Under the pieces are notes generated by a model. The model saw nothing but the letters and a program-made list of their open reading frames with translations. It had not been told where the DNA came from and made no database searches. Of a stretch of 64,000 nucleotides of DNA, positions 21,847-30,026 are shown piece after piece. The first letter of the stretch is position 1. Each line of letters begins with the position of its first letter. The translations under genes were made by a program, and so were the position numbers. Origin of the DNA: Rhodoblastus acidophilus (GTDB lineage Bacteria > Pseudomonadota > Alphaproteobacteria > Rhizobiales > Beijerinckiaceae); NCBI RefSeq assembly GCF_025961575.1, contig NZ_JAOQNX010000017.1, forward strand, positions 45,928 to 109,927. The letters run 5' to 3'.

Positions 21847-21885
21847 TGCAAAAATCGGGCGCGGCCGCAGCCGCGCGGGGCTTTC

Positions 21886-22368
21886 TCAGAACATCTGGTA
21901 CTTCAGGCCCGAGATCTGCTTGAGCATGCCCTGCAGCAGGCGGTTCTCGCCGCCGCCGGCGACCGTCTGGCGCGAGGTCATGTCGATGACGCGGCCGTCT
22001 TCCAGGCCGTAATTGGCGATTCGGGTGACGCGCTTGTTCTTGTCGAAATAAACGGCGTAGACGCGCTGGTTGGTGACCTTGGCGGGCATGGCCGGGATCG
22101 GCTGTTCGACTCTCTGGCTGATGTAATACCAGGCGTCGCCGCCGACCGTCGACGTCGTCGTCGGCGTGCCGAGCAGGGCGAGCACCTGTTCGGCGGGCGC
22201 GCCGACCTTGACTTGCGCCAGGGTCTGGTCGTCGAAGACGTAGCCGCGGGTGATCGTGCCCTGGTCCAGCGTCGAGCAGCCGGACAGAAGGCTCAGCGCC
22301 AACAGGGCGGGAGCAAGCCCCTTCAGGGCGCGGCTCCGTCCAACACGTCCATTGGCGATCGACTTCAT
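21886..22368 (-). CDS. bamE: outer membrane assembly lipoprotein BamE
   Basis: A 160-residue lipoprotein of the BAM complex, which inserts beta-barrels into the outer membrane. A signal peptide ends in the lipobox LLSGC. The SmpA/OmlA domain follows, with TRGYVFDDQTLAQVKVGAPAEQVLALLGTP, AWYYISQ and a strand around RVYAVYFDKNKRVTRI. ATG 22368 follows GGAGATTCAGGA. It is divergent from the bc1 chaperone gene, as in many relatives. Confidence 0.92.
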   Translation of the reverse strand: MKSIANGRVGRSRALKGLAPALLALSLLSGCSTLDQGTITRGYVFDDQTLAQVKVGAPAEQVLALLGTPTTTSTVGGDAWYYISQRVEQPIPAMPAKVTNQRVYAVYFDKNKRVTRIANYGLEDGRVIDMTSRQTVAGGGENRLLQGMLKQISGLKYQMF

Positions 22369-22483
22369 TCCTGAATCTCCGGAAAATCCGCGAAAGGCTC
22401 TTGCGCTCAAGCGTTCACACGCCTAACCCCCACGCGGGGCAAAAGCAAGGCGTGGCCGCGCGCCAATTCAAGGATAGCGCCGA

Positions 22484-23002
22484 ATGATTTTCGGATTCTT
22501 TCGCAAGAAACCCTTCAGGGACGAAGCGGCTGCGCTGGCCGGCGCCATTACGGCGCAATCGCGGCGGCCCGCGTTTTTTCTGCCGCCCTATGGCGCCCCG
22601 GACACATTCGAGGGCCGGTTCGAGGTGATGGTCCTCAACGCCGGCCTGGTGCTGCGCCGCCTGTCTCTGGCGGAAGCGCCGGGGCCGGAGCTCGCCCAGG
22701 CGACCTCCGACGCGGTTTTTTCGCTGTTTGACGACGCGTTGCGGGAAAAAGGCATTTCGGACACCGGCGTCCCCAAGCGGATGAAAAAGCTCGCCGGCGC
22801 CTTTTCCGGGCGCGGCGCCGCCTATGTACAGGCGGCGGAGCAGGGCGATGCGCCGCTGGCCGAGGCGCTGGCGCGCAACATTCTGTCGGGGCAGGGGGAG
22901 GGGACGGCCTTCGCCGCCTATTTCCGCCGCGCCGAAGCCGCGCTCGCCGAGGTCCCGGTCGAAACTTTTCTGCGCGGCGAGGCGCCTTTTTCCGCGCCCT
23001 GA
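22484..23002 (+). CDS. ubiquinol-cytochrome c chaperone family protein
   Basis: A 172-residue homologue of the mitochondrial assembly factor Cbp3/UQCC1, needed to assemble cytochrome bc1. Typical parts are FFLPPYGAPDTFEGRFEVMVLN, LFDDALREKGISDTGVPKRMKKLAGAF and GRGAAYVQA. ATG 22484. It is followed 51 bp later by the DUF177 gene, a conserved pairing in alphaproteobacteria. Confidence 0.9.
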   Translation: MIFGFFRKKPFRDEAAALAGAITAQSRRPAFFLPPYGAPDTFEGRFEVMVLNAGLVLRRLSLAEAPGPELAQATSDAVFSLFDDALREKGISDTGVPKRMKKLAGAFSGRGAAYVQAAEQGDAPLAEALARNILSGQGEGTAFAAYFRRAEAALAEVPVETFLRGEAPFSAP

Positions 23003-23053
23003 GTTCAAACGCCGCGGACACGCGAACATCCGCAACGCGAGATTGGAGCCGTC

Positions 23054-23611
23054 ATGGAAGAATATGCGTCGCCGTTTTCCCGCACCGTCGCCGTCGACAG
23101 CGTCGGCGAGGGCGGATCGAACGTGCGTTTCTCCGCGACTCCGGAGGAGTGCCAAAAGCTCGCTGAGCTCGACGAGCTCGTCGGCCTGCGCGACCTGACC
23201 GTCGAGGCGCAACTGATCCGCCGGGGCCGCGAGGGCCTTTTCGCGCGAGGGCGCGTCACGGCCGTCGTCACACAAACCTGCGTGGTCACGCTGGACCCGT
23301 TCGAGACGCAGGTCGACGAACCCTTTGAAATCGCCTTCGCGCCGGAGGCCGAGGCCAAGGCGGCTTACGAGCGCGCCATGGCCGAACTGGAGGCCGCGAC
23401 CGACAAGGCGCGCCTGCTCGCGGAGCAGGCGGATCCGCCGGACCCGATCATCGACGGCAAGGTCGATCTGGGCGCGCTGGCCTGCGAATTCCTCGCGCTA
23501 GGCCTCGATCCCTATCCGCGCAAGCCGGGCGTCGCTTTCGACGGCCATGTCGAGGACGACGAACCCGCGCCTTCGCCCTTCGCCGCGCTGTCGAAAATCA
23601 AGAAGGACTGA
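23054..23611 (+). CDS. DUF177 (YceD) family protein
   Basis: A 185-residue DUF177 protein, the family linked to 23S rRNA accumulation. The conserved core reads RGREGLFARGRVTAVVTQTCVVTLDPF, then an acidic IIDGKVDLGALACEFLALGLDPYPRKPG. It precedes plsX; rpmF, which often lies between, is absent from this window. Confidence 0.88.
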   Translation: MEEYASPFSRTVAVDSVGEGGSNVRFSATPEECQKLAELDELVGLRDLTVEAQLIRRGREGLFARGRVTAVVTQTCVVTLDPFETQVDEPFEIAFAPEAEAKAAYERAMAELEAATDKARLLAEQADPPDPIIDGKVDLGALACEFLALGLDPYPRKPGVAFDGHVEDDEPAPSPFAALSKIKKD

Positions 23612-23761
23612 GGCGGCGACGCCCCTGCGGCAATCTGGAGCGTGTTGGGGCTTGCCAAGAGCGCCGCAAAAGCTATTGTCGCGCGCTTCCAAAGGCCAAG
23701 CGTGGCGTGAAAACAAGGGCCAGGGCCGACGGCCGGTTGAAAAGGTTGGGATTCTTTTGCG

Positions 23762-24847
23762 ATGGTTGAGCCTGTTCGGATCGCGCTCGACGCCATGGGC
23801 GGCGATTTCGGCCCCTCGGTAGTGATTCCCGGCGCGGCGCAGTTCCTCGACCGCAAGCCGGATTCTGTTTTCATCATCTATGGCGACACCGAGAAGATCG
23901 CCGAACACCTGAACGCCTTCCCGAAACTGCGCGCGGCGAGCAAGGTGATCCACTCCAGCGTCTCCGTGGGCATGGCCGACAAGCCGAGCCAGGCGCTGCG
24001 CGCGGGCCGCCGGGTCTCCTCCATGTGGATGGCGATCGAGGCGGTCAAATCAGGCGCGGCCCATTGCGCCGTCTCCGCCGGCAATACCGGCGCGCTGATG
24101 GCCATGTCGAAAGTCTGCCTGCGCACCATGGCGCAGATCGAGCGCCCGGCGCTGGCGGCGATCTGGCCGACCCTGCGCGGCCGCTCCATCGTTCTCGATG
24201 TCGGCGCCACCATTGGCGCGGACGCCCAGCATTATGTCGATCTCTCCATGATGGGCGCGGCCATGGCCCGCGCCTTGTTCGACATCGAGCGCCCGACCGT
24301 CGGTCTGCTCAATGTCGGCGTCGAGGAGGTCAAGGGCATCGAGGAGGTCAAGACCGCCTCGCGCCTGCTGCAACAGATCGATTCGCCGCTGTTCAGCTAC
24401 CACGGTTTTGTTGAGGGCGACGACATCGGCCGGGGAACCTCGGATGTCGTGGTCACCGAGGGTTTTACGGGCAATATCGCGCTGAAGACGGCGGAAGGCA
24501 CGGCCCGGCAGATCACCGCCTATCTGCGCGAGAGCCTGACGCGCTCGCTGATCAACAAGATCGGCGCCTTCATCGCGCGCGGCGCCTTTCGCGAGTTGAA
24601 GACGCGGCTGACGCCGCGCGAGACCAGCGGCGCCGTGCTGCTCGGCCTCGACGGCGTGGTCATCAAGGGCCATGGCGGCATCGACGCCAACGGTTTTTCC
24701 GGCGCGATCGAAATCGCCCACGGCATGGTGCGCCGCGCTTTGCTGCAAAAAATTCGGGACATGATGGCGCTGGCGGAAGAGCAGGTCGACGGCCAGACCG
24801 TCGCGGCCGCGGCCCCGTCGGAGCGCCCGCTAGCAACAGGACAATAA
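23762..24847 (+). CDS. plsX: phosphate acyltransferase PlsX
   Basis: A 361-residue enzyme converting acyl-ACP to acyl-phosphate for phospholipid synthesis. Family hallmarks are [54 protein letters not shown] and [11 protein letters not shown]. It ends one base before the fabH start, forming the usual plsX-fabH operon. Confidence 0.97.
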   Translation: MVEPVRIALDAMGGDFGPSVVIPGAAQFLDRKPDSVFIIYGDTEKIAEHLNAFPKLRAASKVIHSSVSVGMADKPSQALRAGRRVSSMWMAIEAVKSGAAHCAVSAGNTGALMAMSKVCLRTMAQIERPALAAIWPTLRGRSIVLDVGATIGADAQHYVDLSMMGAAMARALFDIERPTVGLLNVGVEEVKGIEEVKTASRLLQQIDSPLFSYHGFVEGDDIGRGTSDVVVTEGFTGNIALKTAEGTARQITAYLRESLTRSLINKIGAFIARGAFRELKTRLTPRETSGAVLLGLDGVVIKGHGGIDANGFSGAIEIAHGMVRRALLQKIRDMMALAEEQVDGQTVAAAAPSERPLATGQ

Positions 24848-24848
24848 A

Positions 24849-25862
24849 GTGAGCGGAGTTTCTCGCCTGCGCGCGGTGGTCAAGGGTGTGGGTTCGGCGC
24901 TGCCGAAACGCTGCGTGACCAACAAGGAGCTGGAATCCACCGTCGACACCAGCGACGAATGGATCGTCCAGCGCACCGGCATCAGGCAGCGCTATATCGC
25001 GGGGGATGACGAAACCACCTCCACCCTGGGAATCGCGGCAGCCCGGGTCGCGCTCGACCGCGCCGGCCTGACGCCGGACGACATCGACCTCGTCGTCTGC
25101 GCCACCTCGACGCCCGACTACACCTTTCCCTCCACCGCGACCATGATCCAGGCGGGTCTGGGAATCACAAAAGGCGTCGCCTTCGACCTCCAGGCGGTCT
25201 GCGCCGGTTTTGTTTTCGCCGTGACCACGGCCGAAAAGTTTTTGGCCTCCGGTTCGCACAAGCGGGCTTTGGTGATCGGCGCCGAAACCTTTTCGCGCAT
25301 TCTCGACTGGGAGGACCGCACCACCTGCGTGCTGTTCGGCGACGGCGCCGGCGCGATCGTGCTTGAGGCGCAAGATCAGTCGGAGCTGGCGCAGCCCGAG
25401 CAGGGGCAAGGCGACAATCTTCCGCGCGGACTTCTGGCGTCCTGCCTGCGCTCCGACGGCAAGCACCGGGCCAAGCTTTTTGTGGACGGAGGCCCCTCCA
25501 CCACCAAGACGGTCGGCTTCCTGCGCATGGAAGGCAAGGAAGTGTTCAAATTCGCCGTCGGGCAGGTCACGGACGTGATGGCCGAGACGTTTGCGGCCTG
25601 CGGAATCACCGCCAAGGATCTCGACTGGTTCGTTCCGCACCAGGCCAACCGGCGCATTATCGACGCCTCGGCCCAAAAGTTCGGGATACCTCCGGAAAAG
25701 GTGGTGACCACCGTGCAGGATCACGGCAACACCTCCGCAGCGTCCATCCCGCTCGCCCTCGCCGTGGCCTGTGAGGACGGCCGGATCAAGCCCGGCGATC
25801 TCGTGATGATCGAGGCGATTGGCGGCGGCTTTACTTGGGGCGCCGCGATCCTGCGTTGGTAG
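24849..25862 (+). CDS. fabH: 3-oxoacyl-ACP synthase III
   Basis: A 337-residue initiating condensing enzyme of fatty acid synthesis. The active-site cysteine is in [13 protein letters not shown] (about residue 117), the histidine in [10 protein letters not shown] (about 264) and the asparagine in [12 protein letters not shown] (about 294). It starts with GTG one base after the plsX stop, so translation is probably coupled. Confidence 0.97.
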   Translation: MSGVSRLRAVVKGVGSALPKRCVTNKELESTVDTSDEWIVQRTGIRQRYIAGDDETTSTLGIAAARVALDRAGLTPDDIDLVVCATSTPDYTFPSTATMIQAGLGITKGVAFDLQAVCAGFVFAVTTAEKFLASGSHKRALVIGAETFSRILDWEDRTTCVLFGDGAGAIVLEAQDQSELAQPEQGQGDNLPRGLLASCLRSDGKHRAKLFVDGGPSTTKTVGFLRMEGKEVFKFAVGQVTDVMAETFAACGITAKDLDWFVPHQANRRIIDASAQKFGIPPEKVVTTVQDHGNTSAASIPLALAVACEDGRIKPGDLVMIEAIGGGFTWGAAILRW

Positions 25863-26082
25863 AGCCCGATTTTTGGGCGCAAGAGCATTGAAAAACCGTC
25901 ATTTTACGGCTTTTGCGGATACGCGGTCGCCTTGACAAGCCGCGTATCCGGCCTAGACTTACCGCTAAGTCGCAACCAATAAAGTTTTGTTTCTTCCTCA
26001 GGTTGCGAATGTGTGGCTCGCTCGGCTCCTGCCGAGGTTGAGCCAAGTTAAATAATCGTCATTTGTTTTATGGGGTGAGGCG

Positions 26083-26442
26083 ATGTCCTCAAATGCTCTT
26101 TCAGTTGAAACGCGGCCCGCCACTTCTTCTACGGTAACTCTGCCGGAGAAGCACACGGTTACGCGTTCTGACCTCGCCGAGGCGCTGTTTCGCCGCATCG
26201 GTCTTTCGCGGATGGAATCCGCGCAACTCGTTGAAATGGTCATCTCGGAGATCAGCGACGCCATCGCCCGGGGTGAAAACGTCAAGCTTTCGAGTTTCGG
26301 CACTTTCCTGCAACGCGACAAGCGCGAACGGATCGGCCGCAACCCCAAGACCGGCGTGGAGGCGCGCATCACGCCGCGGCGCGTGCTGGTGTTCCGCGCC
26401 TCGCACATTATGCGCGCCCGGATGAACGGCGAAACCGACTGA
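26083..26442 (+). CDS. ihfA: integration host factor subunit alpha
   Basis: A 119-residue nucleoid protein that bends DNA as a heterodimer with Ihf[32 protein letters not shown] and RIGRNPKTG (DNA-minor-groove arm) are typical. ATG 26083. IHF also assists integrase-family recombination, which may matter for the element integrated 1 kb away. Confidence 0.96.
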   Translation: MSSNALSVETRPATSSTVTLPEKHTVTRSDLAEALFRRIGLSRMESAQLVEMVISEISDAIARGENVKLSSFGTFLQRDKRERIGRNPKTGVEARITPRRVLVFRASHIMRARMNGETD

Positions 26443-26591
26443 GTCGCGCCGCGCCAGCCGGCGGCGCCTCGTCGTCGGCTGAATTTTGTGTAAAGTCTCC
26501 TCGACAGGTCATCTCCTCTGTCTCTGGGAAGAGGCGCGGCCCGAGGGCGGCGCTCTCGCCCGAGAGCTGATGCGCGTTCGAGGGAAAGCAG

Positions 26592-27089
26592 ATGGACAAG
26601 ACCACCGAAGCCTTTCGCACCATTGGCGAAGTGGCCGAAGAGCTTGATCTCCCCCAGCATGTCCTGCGGTTCTGGGAAACCAAGTTCACCGCGATTCGCC
26701 CGGTCAAGCGGGCGGGCGGGCGGCGCTATTACCGTCCCGACGACATTGCGCTGGTGGCTGCGATTCGCGTCCTGCTCTACAGCGAGGGCTATACGATCAA
26801 GGGGGTGCAGCGCATCCTCAAGGAGCAGGGGATTCGCGCGGTGCTCGCGGCCTCGGCCGCGCCGCGCGGGGCGACGCCGCTGGCGACGGGGCTCGCCCTG
26901 CGGGCGTCGACAGATGCTGCGCTTGCAGGGACCGATACGCCTGCGCCGGCGTCAGACGCAGGGCTCGTCGCGCGTTTGTCCAAGCCGGCCGCGCTTGCGA
27001 GCGGCGTGACGAGCCTGTCGATGCAGGATCGCCACCGGCTGGAGGCGATCCTGGCGGAACTGACGGAATGCGCGCGTCTTCTGGCGTGA
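26592..27089 (+). CDS. MerR family transcriptional regulator
   Basis: A 165-residue protein with an N-terminal MerR winged helix ([60 protein letters not shown]). The C-terminal part is alanine-rich with no metal-binding cysteines, and ends in a short helix ([18 protein letters not shown]). This is the gene usually found next to ihfA in alphaproteobacteria; its effector is unknown. Confidence 0.9.
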   Translation: MDKTTEAFRTIGEVAEELDLPQHVLRFWETKFTAIRPVKRAGGRRYYRPDDIALVAAIRVLLYSEGYTIKGVQRILKEQGIRAVLAASAAPRGATPLATGLALRASTDAALAGTDTPAPASDAGLVARLSKPAALASGVTSLSMQDRHRLEAILAELTECARLLA

Positions 27090-27148
27090 TGTTTTTTTCA
27101 ACAGCCGCGTTGCCAGGACGAAAAGGCTTCTCTATAAGGCGACACAGT

Positions 27149-27226
27149 CGGAGTGTAGCGCAGTCCGGTTAGCGCACTAGTCTGGGGGACTAGGGGTCGT
27201 GGGTTCGAATCCCGCCACTCCGACCA
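27149..27226 (+). tRNA. tRNA-Pro (anticodon GGG)
   Basis: A 78-nt cloverleaf with encoded CCA. The acceptor stem is CGGAGTG/CACTCCG, the anticodon stem CTAGT/ACTAG, and the loop CTGGGGG places GGG at 27184-27186. The T arm carries GGTTCGAATCC. The 3' half from 27182 is identical to the repeat at 48793-48839, so the gene is the integration target and is restored by the element's copy. Confidence 0.97.
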
Positions 27227-27228
27227 TT
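27182..27228 (+). other. attL, left attachment core (47 bp)
   Basis: Perfectly identical over 47 bp to 48793-48839. It runs from the anticodon loop of tRNA-Pro through CCA to two bases beyond the gene. Confidence 0.95.
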
Positions 27229-27257
27229 AAAACCCAAGGAAACCAAGGGTTTAGCAA

Positions 27258-27288
27258 AGAGCGGCGGATAGTTCCCGCCGCTCTTTTC
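27258..27288 (+). terminator. element-borne terminator downstream of tRNA-Pro
   Basis: AGAGCGGCGG / CCGCCGCTCT perfect 10-bp stem followed by TTTCG. It ends the tRNA transcript in the integrated state and prevents read-through into the element. Confidence 0.88.
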
Positions 27289-27665
27289 GTTTCTGGGTTC
27301 GGAAATGGGACACAGGTAGCCGGGCCGCCCCTGCGAATCCTCACGAATCGTCGTTGGTCCCAAAGCACCATCAGGCGCTCTTGACCACCGATTCCCCGCT
27401 CTGTTACGTTCACGCCCGATCGATGCCACTGAAAACTGGCAGCCGACCAATCCCGCATAGGCCACCGCGCGCCCATGGGGACGGCGAGGAAGTAGGGGAC
27501 AGGTTGCTGGTCGGGATTTGAAGGACCGACTGGACGCGCTGGACGAATTGGACGGTCAGCGCTGCAAACCGGCGACAGCCAGCGGGTTCAGGGCAGCGCA
27601 GAGAAAGCCCCCGCAATCACCTTCGCAACTGACGGGCGCATTGCGCCTGCTTGCGAGGTGAGGCA
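27289..27665. other. left-end non-coding region with a possible integrase arm site
   Basis: No supported gene. AAATGGGACACA at 27303-27314 recurs in the same orientation at 48666-48677 near the right end, where a second TGGGACACA follows. It is therefore a candidate arm-type site. Hypothetical frames here are antisense readings of the tRNA. Confidence 0.45.
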
Positions 27666-27923
27666 ATGGCCGCTGAAAATCGAAATCCCCAATCTGAGCT
27701 TGTTCATGGTCGCCGCCCTATGGTGCGCCGTAGGGACCTTGCCGCGTTCTTGAAGGCAAGTCTGCCTACCGTCGATCGATGGCTTGCAGAAGGCTACCTA
27801 CCGCCGCCCACCGTGAGGTTTGGCAACACGCCGCTATGGTCGCCGAGCATCTTGGACGACATCGCGGAAGGACGTCTGGGGCAAAGGCGCAGGCGTTCAC
27901 CGGACGACGTGGCGTTGTCGTGA
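27666..27923 (+). CDS. HTH excisionase/AlpA-like protein
   Basis: An 85-residue MerR/HTH_17-type DNA-binding protein. The core (VRRRDLAAFLKASLPTVDRW, then LPPPTVRFGNTPLWSPSILDD) is the usual helix-turn-helix plus wing of excisionases and AlpA regulators. ATG 27666 follows GAGGTGAGG; an upstream TTG at 27651 is less likely. Its place at the left end facing inward suggests a role in excision or early activation. A terminator follows. Confidence 0.8.
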   Translation: MAAENRNPQSELVHGRRPMVRRRDLAAFLKASLPTVDRWLAEGYLPPPTVRFGNTPLWSPSILDDIAEGRLGQRRRRSPDDVALS

Positions 27924-27943
27924 CACGCAGCAAATCCATGGAC

Positions 27944-27975
27944 AGCCCTCGGCGAAAGCCGGGGGCTTTCTTTTT
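27944..27975 (+). terminator. terminator after the HTH gene
   Basis: AGCCCTCGGC / GCCGGGGGCT stem around GAAA, followed by TTCTTTTT. Confidence 0.9.
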
Positions 27976-27990
27976 GTCCAGGACGTCACA

Positions 27991-28024
27991 CGTTGCAACG
28001 TTCAATGGTCTAAGTAACGCAACG
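27991..28024. promoter_or_regulatory. CGTTGCAACG palindrome, single-copy relative of the origin repeats
   Basis: The 10-bp palindrome CGTTGCAACG (27991-28000) and CGCAACG (28018-28024) match the repeat family clustered at 32265-32457. The site is just after the HTH gene terminator. Confidence 0.55.
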
Positions 28025-28496
28025 TCGTTATGTCGTATTTGTGAAAATAGTACATACGAACATACGTCGTTTTGGCGCTTATAGTCGCATTATGACATTA
28101 TAGGCCATGCATACAACTCAGGATGCACTTGACTTATATTTTAAAATATGCGCTGATGCCCCTATCGGGCGATTTGCCCCGAAATTTAGCCAAGCACGGC
28201 CACACCTGCCGCAGAACCCCATTTCTGCGAACGGCGAAGCTTTGCCCGAATGCGCTGCAATCATCGTGAATAGGGCGACCCGCTAGGCAAAACCTAGCTT
28301 GAGGGGAAGGGGCGGGGAGCGGTCCGCTTATAGCAAAAAGAACCGCCTAGCTGAGTGTTAGCGCACAGCTAGACTTGCGCGAGGACTGCCGACGACGGCT
28401 ATGCGCGCTTCAGTATGAACAGAGAATTGGCGCGAAGTTTCATCGCGACGCGCCGTTTGGCAATTTTCAACGCCATAATTTTTGAGGAATAGACGA
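28025..28496. other. long early regulatory region
   Basis: No gene supported in about 470 bp. The first 120 bp are AT-rich with short repeats (CATACG, GTCGTTATG) and may hold the early promoter. The remainder is structured; see the CTAG inverted repeats at 28282-28372. A ribosome site (GAGGAATAG) before ATG 28497 closes the region. Confidence 0.5.
28282..28372. other. cluster of CTAG inverted repeats
   Basis: GCTAGG-CAAAA-CCTAGC (28282-28298) is a perfect hairpin. CTAGCTG (28347-28353) and CAGCTAG (28366-28372) form a second one. CTAG is rare in proteobacterial DNA, and four copies lie in 90 bp. A similar cluster precedes terS at 33371-33457. Possible protein-binding or packaging site. Confidence 0.5.
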
Positions 28497-29020
28497 ATGA
28501 ACCGCTACGCGTCAGCGGCAGAAGCCGCTTCAATCACCTACCCCGACACAACCGGCGACGCTAAGACCGTCGCTTTTTCGTTGCCGCCAACGGACGTCTG
28601 CCGCCCGGCTTTGCACATTGGCGAGCCGTCTTTGCTCAGGCGCGCAGTTCAGTCCCCCGCGCCGTCTTAAGAACGTACCACTTAGCATACGGCGACTGGC
28701 TGGACGTCGCGGAGGCCGTGGAACGCAAGCTGAACCCGGCGACGCAGAGCGGTTACATCCCGTTCGGCTGGACGCCTACCGCGAACGCCGAGCCCACGCA
28801 GCCAAAGCGCTTGCCCGTCGATCCGATCACCCGAAAGATCGCCACCCTTGAAGCCGCTGCCGAAGCTGAGCGCCGCCAGCAGGCCGCCGAAATGCACGCC
28901 GCATTGACCGGGGCACCGCGCGACACGCCGCAAGCAAATTCTGTCGACGCGAAGCCTGCTGTGAACGTCACTGAGACGCCCGCCGAAACTGCCGACCCCA
29001 AGCCGCCAAAGAAAAAGTGA
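28497..29020 (+). pseudogene. early-region hypothetical protein split by a T-tract frameshift
   Basis: ATG 28497 (after GAGGAATAG) opens a frame beginning MNRYASAAEAASITYPD that stops at about 28670. From the five-T run at 28574-28578 the -1 frame continues as FVAANGRLPPGFAHWRAVF..., then ...AYGDWLDVAEAVERKLNPAT, and ends at 29020 with a lysine-rich tail. Adding one T restores a single frame of about 174 codons. It may be a broken gene, a homopolymer sequencing error, or slippage at TTTTTC. I do not recognise the family. Three small genes follow in the same direction. Confidence 0.6.
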
Positions 29021-29029
29021 AGCCGCCAC

Positions 29030-29512
29030 ATGTCGAATCTACTGATAGCCTCTGACGGCGACCTGCTACCGCTTGCCAGCGTGCGCCGCATCGCTGAACG
29101 CCCGACGCGGCAAGGATATGAGACACGCGCCACGCTCGCCGATGGCCGCGAAAAGCTCCTGAGCTACGAAACAACGGACGAAGCGCTTTTGGCGACCGCG
29201 CCGGTTGTGCCCGCGCAGGACGACCATGTCGTGATCGTCGCGAGCGACCGCAGCGAAGGGCCTCGGGCCTGCGTCGGCGTGTCGATTCATCCCGTCGTCG
29301 GTTGGCGTGTCTATCGCGGCGGCGCGGTTCCAATCTGTGCGGGCTTCGATCCGACTGAGGAGCCCCACGCGCTGTTGGTGTCCGCATTTGGAGTTTGCCA
29401 AGCGGTCCGCCTGGATAACTCCAAATTTTACGAGAGCACGTGGGCTTGGCTTGACCAAGTGCTTGACGATTTCCAGCGCGACATTGACGCCGATCGAAAG
29501 GCGATCGCATGA
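29030..29512 (+). CDS. hypothetical protein, early region
   Basis: A 160-residue soluble protein with no recognised domain. The N-terminal half looks like short strands (LLIASDGDLLPLASVRRIAERP, then YETRATLADGREKLLSYETTDEAL). A VIVASDRS segment and a C-terminal helix with aromatic residues (STWAWLDQVLDDFQRDI) follow. ATG 29030. Its last codons overlap the next start as ATGA, so the pair is co-translated. Confidence 0.65.
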   Translation: MSNLLIASDGDLLPLASVRRIAERPTRQGYETRATLADGREKLLSYETTDEALLATAPVVPAQDDHVVIVASDRSEGPRACVGVSIHPVVGWRVYRGGAVPICAGFDPTEEPHALLVSAFGVCQAVRLDNSKFYESTWAWLDQVLDDFQRDIDADRKAIA

Positions 29513-29754
29513 GCGCGGTGCAACCCGATTGGGAAAATATGAGCGAGGCCCAAGCGCTAAAGGTAATTGCCGACTGTCAGCGAGAGGCAGCGGAAATTTT
29601 CCGGCAAATGCCGACATGCGAGCTGCTTCCATGGATCGATGACGAATCGTTCGGCCATCTCGTTGAGCAGGAGATAGAGCGCCGCCGAGCGCTTCGCCTC
29701 GCCGGCTGCAAGATCGATCCGCGATGCGCGGGTCCTGATGACGTTTTGAATTGA
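29509..29754 (+). CDS. small hypothetical protein
   Basis: An 81-residue charged, mostly helical protein (SEAQALKVIADCQREAAEIF, then HLVEQEIERRRALRLAG). ATG 29509 overlaps the preceding stop by 4 bp. A terminator hairpin follows the stop directly. Function unknown. Confidence 0.65.
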   Translation: MSAVQPDWENMSEAQALKVIADCQREAAEIFRQMPTCELLPWIDDESFGHLVEQEIERRRALRLAGCKIDPRCAGPDDVLN

Positions 29755-29777
29755 GCCGGCACCTGCCGGCTTTTTCT
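29755..29777 (+). terminator. terminator after the early operon
   Basis: GCCGG / CCGGC stem (extendable by two pairs) followed by TTTTTCTTTC, immediately after the stop at 29754. Confidence 0.7.
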
Positions 29778-29796
29778 TTCCCGAGGACAAACATAC

Positions 29797-30003
29797 ATGA
29801 GCGAATTTATCGACAACGCGTCCGCGTTGACGGCCGAGCATTTCCGGGATGCTCTGGCCGAGATCGAACGGCAATTCGGGCGCGGCTACGCGCTGAAAAA
29901 CCCCGCATTGGTTGGGCAATACCTCGGCGTACTGTCCGCGAACATCGCCGCCGAGACGCGACGCAGGCGGCAGGATGAACAGGCCCGCATGGGGCAGCGA
30001 TAA
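29797..30003 (+). CDS. small hypothetical protein before the primase
   Basis: A 68-residue charged helical protein (LTAEHFRDALAEIERQFGRGYALKNPALVGQ...). ATG 29797 follows GAGGACAAACATAC. It precedes the primase-helicase gene by 23 bp and is probably co-transcribed with it. Function unknown. Confidence 0.65.
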   Translation: MSEFIDNASALTAEHFRDALAEIERQFGRGYALKNPALVGQYLGVLSANIAAETRRRRQDEQARMGQR

Positions 30004-30026
30004 ACATACACACGCGAGTTTTTTGA

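Noticed and set aside
27177..27476. Minus-strand frames across tRNA-Pro ending in GFEPTTPSPP
   Set aside because: They are antisense readings of the tRNA gene, a well-known false protein; the same occurs at 48641-48838 and 48801-49412.
28497..28670. Stand-alone 57-codon gene from ATG 28497
   Set aside because: Protein-like sequence stops at the T-run and continues in the neighbouring frame, so a frameshifted longer gene explains it better.
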